Shown piece after piece: positions 14,660 to 21,447 of a stretch of DNA of 61,157 nucleotides (positions are counted from its first letter, which is position 1; the number at the start of each line of letters is the position of its first letter). Where the stretch lies: assembly GCA_039819545.1 (NCBI GenBank), contig JBCBRS010000015.1, positions 1 through 61,157 of the forward strand, given 5' to 3'. Source of the DNA: CALLPQ01 sp039819545 (GTDB taxonomy: Bacteria > Pseudomonadota > Alphaproteobacteria > Caulobacterales > Parvularculaceae). A program made the translations under genes and the position numbers. The notes under the pieces are model-generated. The model was given only the letters and a program-made list of their open reading frames with translations. It made no database searches and had not been told where the DNA came from.

Positions 14660-15901
14660 TTATCTTTCAATAACAGTTCGTTTATTTCGTACATTAATCG
14701 CCGCAGCATCAAGACGATTTTTTATATGCGCGGCATAGTATTTTTCGATCATCTCAACGCTGGTTCGGCAATTTTTCGCAATCTGGTAGATGTCTGCGCC
14801 TTCCATAAGCCGCAGACAGATATAGGTGTGGCGCAAGCTGTAGGCCGTACGGTTCTGGCCGTCGCGGTCGGTTTTGAGACCCTCTTCTTCCAGCACTGCA
14901 TTCAGTAAGGCCGATTGGCTGTTCGGGAATAGCAAATCGGTTGGCGATGGTGTGTTGCGCTCCATGAGCCGTTGAAACGGCCTGACAGCGCCATTGGTGC
15001 TTTTGCAAAAGCCGGTGCCGCGTTTGCCGCGCACATCGATCTCCAAAATCGTTTCACCCGTCGCGTGATCCTCGACGATGGTCACATCGCGATATTCAAG
15101 GCGATTGGCCTCGTCAGGGCGTAAACCCGTGTTCGCCATGAAGAGCACATAGTCGTGCAGCTGCTCACATTGCCAACGCCAACGCTCTTTCTTTGGCTTT
15201 CTGGCGCGACGGCGCGTCGCTTCATAAAGCTGTTTATATTCTTCGGGAGAGAACCATGCCCGCCGCGTGAGTTTTCCCGCGGTTTTATAGGGCATGGATA
15301 AGTCGGGCAGGTGCTTCAGCCATCCGTGGCGGATGGCTGTTTTCAGCACCTGTCTTATTACCACCACTTCCTGGTGGAGAGTTGCCCGGGCGGGCGGTCT
15401 GGTACCGCCCGACTTGTTCTTTGTGGGATGTTTCACCTGATGGCGTTGGCGGTGCACGCGGTATTCTTGCACCAGCCCTGCCGTGATCTGGCTGACGCCT
15501 TTCGATCCAAAGAACGGCAAGAGATATAAATCAAGCTGGCGCTTCATATTGCCGATATAGACCGGGCTGCGGTCCCCGCCGGTAATCACCTCATATTCCA
15601 TGACGAATTGCTCGGCAGCTTCGCGAAAGGTCTTCTCGCTAACCGGCTCGCCCATTTTCAGCTTGCCGCGCAAGCTGAGGTACCAGTCCTCGGCGAAGTC
15701 CTTGGCTTTGCCGAGGCTCTCTTCTTTCGTGCTTGCACGGAGTTTCTTGCCGTCCAGGAAGGTCATGCACTGCCAGAACCGGCTGCGCCCGCGTTTATAG
15801 AGATGGACCCGGCCATCAAAGATGGTGTGTTTGACGTTATCGCCTTCACGCCCGGTGTCGATATGCGTCTGTATGCGTCGTCTGGTTTTCCCGTCGGCCA
15901 T
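14660..15901 (-). CDS. int: Tyrosine integrase of the element
   Basis: A 413-residue site-specific recombinase. It has an N-terminal arm-binding part, a SAM-like core-binding domain (about 90-190: FREAAEQFVMEYEV ... VVVIRQVLKTAIRHGWL) and a catalytic domain with Arg in ANTGLRPDEANRLEY, His-x-x-Arg region as AYSLRHTYICLRL and the nucleophile Tyr in SVEMIEKYYA. The usual second His/Trp position reads KNCRTS, as in some members of this subfamily. GAGGAG precedes the ATG. It points away from the adjacent tRNA-Leu, whose 3' end is the presumed attachment site, so this is the enzyme that placed the element. Confidence 0.93.
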   Translation of the reverse strand: MADGKTRRRIQTHIDTGREGDNVKHTIFDGRVHLYKRGRSRFWQCMTFLDGKKLRASTKEESLGKAKDFAEDWYLSLRGKLKMGEPVSEKTFREAAEQFVMEYEVITGGDRSPVYIGNMKRQLDLYLLPFFGSKGVSQITAGLVQEYRVHRQRHQVKHPTKNKSGGTRPPARATLHQEVVVIRQVLKTAIRHGWLKHLPDLSMPYKTAGKLTRRAWFSPEEYKQLYEATRRRARKPKKERWRWQCEQLHDYVLFMANTGLRPDEANRLEYRDVTIVEDHATGETILEIDVRGKRGTGFCKSTNGAVRPFQRLMERNTPSPTDLLFPNSQSALLNAVLEEEGLKTDRDGQNRTAYSLRHTYICLRLMEGADIYQIAKNCRTSVEMIEKYYAAHIKNRLDAAAINVRNKRTVIER

Positions 15902-16063
15902 GTCCGCGTTCTCCTCGATCTGTCCCGCTTTGAAACAGAGCGGGAACGCTCATTAGAGTGTGCCACAAGTGTGCCACCGCTATTTTGGCCATTTTAGGCA
16001 CAAAGGATGAACAAACTCTAAGCGTTTTCGAGAAGAATATATAAGGAAATCAAGGGTTTGTCA

Positions 16064-16150
16064 TGGTGCGGACGGGGGGACTTGAACCCCCACGAGGTTA
16101 CCCTCGACAGATTTTAAGTCTGTTGCGTCTACCGATTCCGCCACGTCCGC
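16064..16150 (-). tRNA. tRNA-Leu (anticodon UAA)
   Basis: Read leftward from 16150 the sequence folds as an 87-base class II tRNA including an encoded CCA. The acceptor stem GCGGACG pairs with CGTCCGC, the anticodon loop CTTAAAA carries TAA, the variable arm is long and the T arm contains GGTTCAAGTCC. Its 3' end faces the integrase gene, marking the chromosomal side of the element's attachment site. Confidence 0.97.
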
Positions 16151-16215
16151 ATTTCTTGAACCTTCTACCTGCAATTTATGCCTTTGGGAATAAAGGTGAT
16201 TGACCGCAGGCGTCT

Positions 16216-16671
16216 TTATACCACGCTCATCGAAACAATCTTGGTGGGCGTGCGCGGTGGTTCGCCTTTTTGGGCGGCGTCCACGGCTTCCATACCGCTC
16301 GTTACTTTGCCCCAGGCCGTGTACTGACCATCGAGAAATGTTGCATCGTCAAAGCAGATAAAAAACTGGCTTGAGGCACTGTTCGGGTCCTGGGCGCGGG
16401 CCATGGAGACCACGCCGCGTTCGTGGGCGATATCGTTAAACTCTGCCGGGATATTGTCTTTTGCTCCGCCCGTACCGTCACCGCGCGGGCAGCCCATTTG
16501 CGCCATGAACCCGTCAATGACACGGTGTAGTTTCAGCCCATCATAGAAGCCCTCGCCCGCAAGCTTTGTGATTTGCGCAACATGTTTAGGCGCTTTTTCC
16601 GGGTACGTTTCAATTGTCACGTCGCCCGTTTCGAGCGTCAGCAAAAGGGTTGGGGCTTTGGTATCGGTCAC
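16216..16671 (-). CDS. ppiB: Cytoplasmic cyclophilin, peptidyl-prolyl isomerase B
   Basis: A 151-residue cyclophilin catalysing cis/trans isomerisation at proline bonds. Family motifs are present: FYDGLKLHRVIDGFMAQMG, GTGGAKDNIPAEF, RGVVSMARAQDPNSASSQFFI and YTAWGKVTSGMEAVD. No signal peptide, so cytoplasmic. It starts at a GTG that overlaps the TGA of the upstream cyclophilin (GTGA), so the pair is translated together. The two-cyclophilin arrangement next to coaD and gyrA is a conserved alphaproteobacterial order. Confidence 0.95.
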   Translation of the reverse strand: MTDTKAPTLLLTLETGDVTIETYPEKAPKHVAQITKLAGEGFYDGLKLHRVIDGFMAQMGCPRGDGTGGAKDNIPAEFNDIAHERGVVSMARAQDPNSASSQFFICFDDATFLDGQYTAWGKVTSGMEAVDAAQKGEPPRTPTKIVSMSVV

Positions 16672-17672
16672 AGTTTCAGGTCTCCATTGACTTTAACGGG
16701 AACGCGTATATCGCAGATATCGCGCACGAGGCCATCGGTAATTTTACCGGTTGCCTCAAGATATTGTTGAAAGCGCGGGTCGCCGGTCCGGAAAACCTCA
16801 ACCGCAGGGCGCTCATTAAGCGGAATATCGGTACCCAGACGGGCACGCACGATTGGTGTGGGCCGTGTCGGCGGCTCACCCCGGGCAATCCGGCGCGAAT
16901 GGCGAAACCCATCAACGACCCAGCCCCAGACCGAATAGCGCGAATCAAGGCTGAGTCGCGCATCGCCGATCACAAAGAAAAACTGGCTATTGGCCGAGTT
17001 CGGGTTTGTCGCGCGCGCCATAGACATGGTGCCCGGGCAATGAATTCCCCATGCCTTCACCGTGCCGTCAGACAGAAAACTCGACAGGCTTGCCGGTTGG
17101 GAGGCAACGGGCATTCCTTCCAGATAGCCAACTTGCGCGGCGACGCGGTCTCGCCCGATCACGGTAAAATCATCAAGCTCGGCCAGCGGGCGTGAAAATT
17201 CGCCCTGAATATCAGGCATGTCCGAACCGCCGGTACCGTCATTTTTCGGATCCCCGCCCTGGGCTACAAACCCCTCAATTACCCGGTGAAAGCGCAGACC
17301 GTCATAAAAGCCCGCTCGCACAAGCTCCCGAACGCGATTGGCATTGATCGGCGCAAAGTCCGGGCGCAATTCAATAATGACCTGACCCGTGGGCAGGTCC
17401 ATCACCACCATATTTTCAGGGGCAAGCGGGCGCCAGCTCTCATCGGGGGCCGCCGTGATCAGGGCAAGGTTTTTCTGGATCTGCTCCAGCAATTGGCGGC
17501 GCTTTTTTTTGCTCTGGGCTGCCGCCTCGCCAACACCGCTCGCAGCGACAGCGAATGCCAGACCCGCAACAAGAACAAGGCGCAACGCGGCAGCGTTACG
17601 ATATTTGGTAAAATTGATGAACCCATTCGCAAAAGCGAAGACCGCGCGACGAAGCGCCGTAAGTCTGACCAT
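16668..17672 (-). CDS. Exported cyclophilin-type peptidyl-prolyl isomerase
   Basis: A 334-residue protein with a hydrophobic export signal at about residues 30-52 (LRLVLVAGLAFAVAASGVGEAAA, split here only by position) and a cyclophilin domain from about 85 to 290. The active-site Arg lies in FYDGLRFHRVIEGFVAQGGD, and there are GTGGSDMPDIQGEF, CPGTMSMARATNPNSANSQFF and YSVWGWVVDGF. It is a periplasmic folding helper. The chain is longer than PpiA (about 190 residues) owing to an N-terminal linker, an insertion after GEF and an extra C-terminal segment containing QYLEATGKITDGL. AAAGGG lies before the ATG. It leads the ppi-ppiB operon. Confidence 0.92.
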   Translation of the reverse strand: MVRLTALRRAVFAFANGFINFTKYRNAAALRLVLVAGLAFAVAASGVGEAAAQSKKKRRQLLEQIQKNLALITAAPDESWRPLAPENMVVMDLPTGQVIIELRPDFAPINANRVRELVRAGFYDGLRFHRVIEGFVAQGGDPKNDGTGGSDMPDIQGEFSRPLAELDDFTVIGRDRVAAQVGYLEGMPVASQPASLSSFLSDGTVKAWGIHCPGTMSMARATNPNSANSQFFFVIGDARLSLDSRYSVWGWVVDGFRHSRRIARGEPPTRPTPIVRARLGTDIPLNERPAVEVFRTGDPRFQQYLEATGKITDGLVRDICDIRVPVKVNGDLKL

Positions 17673-17914
17673 GAAATTGCAGCCCTTTGACCTGTATCAT
17701 GCGTTTTCGCAGCCCTGGAAACGCGCGCGAAAAGGATACCTGCTACCACCCAACCGCCGGAAGCCAAGGGCTTACCATGGGCGCCGCCTTGCCGTCCAGA
17801 TATCCGGCTCGAATTCCGGCTATGGGGCCAGTGGGTGATACCCAATTGGCAGTCACGGCGGAATGAAGGGGAGGATTTTTGCTTCGAATCCTTAGATTCA
17901 AAGCTCAACAAACG

Positions 17915-17947
17915 AAAATGCCCACTGCCGCGAGGGCAATGGGCACA
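17915..17947 (-). terminator. Rho-independent terminator after the RTX gene
   Basis: Hairpin TGCCCACTGCC (17919-17929) / GGCAATGGGCA (17935-17945), ten of eleven pairs, with TTTTCGTT following on the minus strand. It has a T-run on the plus strand as well and so may act both ways. The rest of the gap 17,673-17,973 shows no gene; it should hold the promoter of the cyclophilin operon. Confidence 0.75.
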
Positions 17948-17973
17948 TTTTTTAAGTTTCTGTCCCGGTTGGA

Positions 17974-19812
17974 TCAGAAGATAAAGTCACCCGCAACAAG
18001 ATCAGCCGCCGCGACGCCGGCAATGGTGATTGTATTCGCGCCGTCGGTAATGACGGCTGTTCCCTCGACGTCGATCAGGTGATTGTTCACCAGGTCCGCG
18101 AAGTCGGTAATCCCGGAAACGGCGGACAGATCGATCGCTTCGAATGCATTGGCCTGATCGAAATCGAGGATGGTGTCGTTTCCGAAGTTATCCTCGAAAA
18201 CGAAAAAGTCCGCATTGAAGTTACCGGTCAACTCATCGTCACCAGAGCCACCATTCAGGCTATCGAAGCCGGCACCGCCCAGGAGCCGGTCATTATCGGC
18301 ACCGCCATCCAGGCTATCGTTTCCAAGTTGCCCGAACAACGCGTCCGTGCCGTCGCCGCCATTGAGGGTGTCATTGCCGTTTTCACCAAACAACCGATCA
18401 AAGCCAGCATCGCCTGCCAGAATGTCATTCCCTTCGCCCCCAAAGAGATTGTCGGCATTGGCACCGCCATTAAGGTTGTCATTACCAGCGCCACCCTGGA
18501 GAAGGTCAAAACCAGCTTCACCGTTCAGCGTGTCGTCGCCGCCATTACCATTCAGGGTATTATTCTGGACATTTCCCGAAATGTTGTCTGACCCAGCGTT
18601 GGAGCCACTGACGTTTTCGATTGACGTTAGCACATCCCCAACCGAAGCGACGGCGTCGCCATTGTTATCGAGGTCAACGGTGACAGCCGGACCGGCTGAG
18701 AAGAGAACGGTATCGATACCCGTCCCACCATTCACGAAATCCGCACCGCCGAACGAATGAAAGATATCGTTGCCGGCGCCGCCATCGAGAATGTTGACTT
18801 CGTTATTTCCGAATAGCCCGTCATTAAAATCAGAACCGACAATATTCTCGATATCTACAAGGTTGGTCCCATTGATCGGTGTGCCGCCAGCGGCAGGCGG
18901 TGCGGTAAGCACGGCGCCATCCTGAGTTGAGGTACCGTTGCCGCCAGCTGAGTTGACATCAAGGTCAATGATAATGCCGTTAAAGATACCGCCGCCGGTG
19001 TTTTCAGCGAGGCCGGAGAAATCGATGGTATCGGTCCCCTCACCGCCATTCACCGATGAGTCAGCGATATCACCGATGATCAAATCATCGCCTGCACCCC
19101 CAATAATTACATCGTCGCCGCCTTCGCCGTTCAAGGTGTCGTTACCACCATTGCCATTCAGTATATTGACGCCGTCATTACCACTAAGGTTATCATTTCC
19201 ACTGGCAGAGCCGGTCAGGTTTTCAATTGACGTCAAGACATCTCCCACAGACGCCGTAGCGTTGCCGTCTGAATCGAGATCGACAACCGCACCCGGTCCG
19301 GCACTGAACAGAACGGTATCGATGCCTTCGCCGCCATTTACCGTGTCGGCACCGCCAAATGAGTGGAAAACATCGTTGCCGGCACCGCCGCTAAGTTCAT
19401 TGATTTCTTGATTGCCAAAAATGACGTCGTCGAAGGCAGTACCAATAACGTTTTCAACATCGAGGATCGCGAACAACGGCGAACCGCCGGCGGCGGGCGG
19501 TGCAGAAAGAATGCCACCAACCTGCGAAGCACCGCTTCCCGGGGGCGAATTGATATCAAGGTCAATAAAAATACCGCTGAATGCATTAGCAAAACTGATG
19601 GTGTCAGTTCCAATGCCACCGTCGATGAAATCGATCGCATCACTGATGAAAAAGTCATTTCCAGCGCCGCCGATCAGAATATCATCGCCAGCATTACCAT
19701 TCAGTGTGTCGTCACCCTCAAGACCCAGAAGGACATCATCGCCGAAATCCCCGACCAAACTATCATCGTTGATGGTACCCTGAATGAAAAGATCACTTGC
19801 GTCTAAGCTCAT
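17974..19812 (-). CDS. RTX calcium-binding protein, predicted type I secretion substrate
   Basis: About 612 residues from ATG 19812 (AAGGAA upstream). No N-terminal signal peptide. It contains many nonapeptide repeats of the GGxGxD type (GGAGNDFF, GNGGNDTLNGEGGDDVIIG and so on) that form Ca-binding β-rolls outside the cell. A segment of roughly 205 residues occurs twice, each copy holding SAPPAAGG or TAPPAAGG, GGAGNDxFHSFGGADxVNGG and ASVGDVLTSIEN. The end AAADLVAGDFIF matches the short hydrophobic C-terminal signal of type I substrates. No enzyme domain is visible, so it is probably a surface or biofilm protein. It interrupts an otherwise conserved core gene order. Confidence 0.88.
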   Translation of the reverse strand: MSLDASDLFIQGTINDDSLVGDFGDDVLLGLEGDDTLNGNAGDDILIGGAGNDFFISDAIDFIDGGIGTDTISFANAFSGIFIDLDINSPPGSGASQVGGILSAPPAAGGSPLFAILDVENVIGTAFDDVIFGNQEINELSGGAGNDVFHSFGGADTVNGGEGIDTVLFSAGPGAVVDLDSDGNATASVGDVLTSIENLTGSASGNDNLSGNDGVNILNGNGGNDTLNGEGGDDVIIGGAGDDLIIGDIADSSVNGGEGTDTIDFSGLAENTGGGIFNGIIIDLDVNSAGGNGTSTQDGAVLTAPPAAGGTPINGTNLVDIENIVGSDFNDGLFGNNEVNILDGGAGNDIFHSFGGADFVNGGTGIDTVLFSAGPAVTVDLDNNGDAVASVGDVLTSIENVSGSNAGSDNISGNVQNNTLNGNGGDDTLNGEAGFDLLQGGAGNDNLNGGANADNLFGGEGNDILAGDAGFDRLFGENGNDTLNGGDGTDALFGQLGNDSLDGGADNDRLLGGAGFDSLNGGSGDDELTGNFNADFFVFEDNFGNDTILDFDQANAFEAIDLSAVSGITDFADLVNNHLIDVEGTAVITDGANTITIAGVAAADLVAGDFIF

Positions 19813-20413
19813 AGCCCATGTTCCTTTTTTTACATTTTGCAGTGCACCCAATAACGACCATTCGTTATTAATACCGACGCACCATCAAATGCTGTCGTCC
19901 TACCGAGGAGGGTCGTTCAAAACCAATGAAGTCCGAGTGACGCGTATTCACATTCGGAAGAGTGAATTGTGACCTGATGCTCGTGTTAAAAGTGATCCCA
20001 AAAGGCTTATTGGGATCGCATCGGTAAAACCTGGTTGGCAGAATTTGAAACCTGAAAATTCAATTGAGTATCGGGAACTTATATTTCATATATTTTTATA
20101 TTACATAAACATACTAGAGCATGTCTGTTTCAATCGTAATCGACTAACATCCTTCGAGACGAGCGCTGACGCGCTCTCTTCAAGTTGAGGGATCCCTTGT
20201 TTTTACCGGAAAAACCTCATCCTGAGGTGCCCGAAGGGCTATCTCGAAGGACTAGGTTTTTCGACTCCAATTCACTTGAAAATGCGCTGAAATACCTTTC
20301 TAAATATATATAGACAATATAATTAAGCGGATAACTAAAATTCTTTCAAATACCCAAGAATATACCTTTTGTCTTCATAAGGAATAATCCAACACTATGT
20401 GTGAAAGCACAGC
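19813..20413. other. Non-coding 601-bp region with a REP-like element
   Basis: No gene is visible. The right end of the stretch near 19,820-19,900 should carry the RTX promoter. The middle is AT-rich, and a palindromic element lies at 20,150-20,251. The part next to coaD (20,280-20,410) is AT-rich and featureless. Confidence 0.7.
20150..20251. repeat. REP/BIME-like intergenic palindrome
   Basis: Outer arms TCCTTCGAGA (20150-20159) and TCTCGAAGGA (20242-20251) are perfect inverted repeats. Inside are GAGCGCTGACGCGCTC (20161-20176), itself a hairpin, and CCTCATCCTGAGG (20215-20227). The 'CCTTCGAGACG...CCTCATCCTGAGG' vocabulary is that of repeats scattered between genes in many alphaproteobacterial genomes. 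I saw no second copy in this window. Confidence 0.75.
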
Positions 20414-20911
20414 CTAGGTAAATTTCTGGACAAGTGCTGCCTCCACCGCCGGGGGCACAAAACTGGTGATATCACCGCCAAGTTTGGCGATTTCCTTGAC
20501 GAGGCGCGAAGCAATTGCCTGATAGCGCACATCGGCCATCAAAAAGACAGTCTCGATCTCATCATTGAGCATATCGTTCATGCCCACCATCTGAAACTCA
20601 TATTCAAAATCAGACACCGCGCGCAGGCCCCGGATGATCACATCCGCTTTTTGCTGTTCGGCAAAATGCATGAGCAGATTGTCAAACGGTTTGACCGTGA
20701 TCTTGATGTCATTATCCGCCGCGATGGCGACCATCTCCCCTTTCACCAGCGCCACACGCTCTTCCAGCGAAAAGAGCGGACCCTTCCCCGTATTGATCGC
20801 CACACCGATGATCAACTCATCCACCAGCTTGGCGGCACGGCGAATAATATCCGTATGCCCGTAGGTGATCGGGTCGAACGTACCCGGATACAAACCGATG
20901 CGATGTTTCAT
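20414..20911 (-). CDS. coaD: Phosphopantetheine adenylyltransferase
   Basis: CoaD makes dephospho-CoA from phosphopantetheine and ATP, the fourth step of CoA synthesis. The 165-residue protein has the nucleotidyltransferase motif GTFDPITYGHTDIIRRA (T/HxGH as TYGH), IIRGLRAVSDFEYEFQMVGM and the ISSR-like IASRLVKEIA. ATG 20911 is chosen because GAGGG precedes it and it matches the family N-terminus; an in-frame start at 21001 adds unrelated residues. It lies near gyrA, as in many Alphaproteobacteria. Confidence 0.96.
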   Translation of the reverse strand: MKHRIGLYPGTFDPITYGHTDIIRRAAKLVDELIIGVAINTGKGPLFSLEERVALVKGEMVAIAADNDIKITVKPFDNLLMHFAEQQKADVIIRGLRAVSDFEYEFQMVGMNDMLNDEIETVFLMADVRYQAIASRLVKEIAKLGGDITSFVPPAVEAALVQKFT

Positions 20912-21060
20912 GTCATGCCCTCTTATTTCCCTCTTTTGGGAAGACTTGAGAAAGAGTAGCGCATTTTTTGCGGAACTGGAAAGATGACCGTCAGACGGCA
21001 TTGTGCTTTATTGATCAGCAAGCCCCACACGGGCACCATGGTTACCGAGGAGGCCACCAC

Positions 21061-21405
21061 ATGCAGGTTCACTATCTGGAAATTGTTACCGAGGCTGTTG
21101 AGGACACGATTGCCGCAATGGCGGCGATGCATGGGGTTGCTTTTGGAGACCCTGACCCGGCGCTCGGCAATGCGCGAATTGCGCAGATGACCGATGGGGG
21201 TCGGATTGCGGTGCGGGCGCCCCTTGCCGAACATGATCAGCCGATTGTCAGGCCCTATTTTCGCGTGGATAATATCGACGCCGCCACGGCCAAGGCCGAA
21301 GCCGCCGGCGCGCAATTTGCCATGAAGGCGACGCCTGTACCGGGTCAAGGCAAGTTCGCCATCTACTTCCTTGGTGGCATGCAGTTCGGCCTTTGGGAAC
21401 TGTAA
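21061..21405 (+). CDS. VOC (glyoxalase-fold) family protein
   Basis: A 114-residue single-domain vicinal-oxygen-chelate protein beginning MQVHYLEIVTEAVEDTIAAM and ending FAIYFLGGMQFGLWEL, with VRPYFRVDNIDAATAKAEAAGAQ between. The N-terminal His and the C-terminal region are where family members hold metal ligands, but the usual Glu pattern is not clear enough to predict an enzyme. ATG 21061 follows GAGGAGG. It reads against both coaD and gyrA, so it has its own promoter between 20,912 and 21,060. Confidence 0.82.
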   Translation: MQVHYLEIVTEAVEDTIAAMAAMHGVAFGDPDPALGNARIAQMTDGGRIAVRAPLAEHDQPIVRPYFRVDNIDAATAKAEAAGAQFAMKATPVPGQGKFAIYFLGGMQFGLWEL

Positions 21406-21447
21406 AGACGTTTTGGGCGCGTCTTTGTAACACCCCCTACACCTTCT

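Noticed and set aside
17974..19851. Long open frames on the plus strand opposite the RTX gene
   Set aside because: They arise from the GC-biased, repetitive codon pattern of RTX repeats and contain repetitive Ser/Pro or Ile/Val runs.
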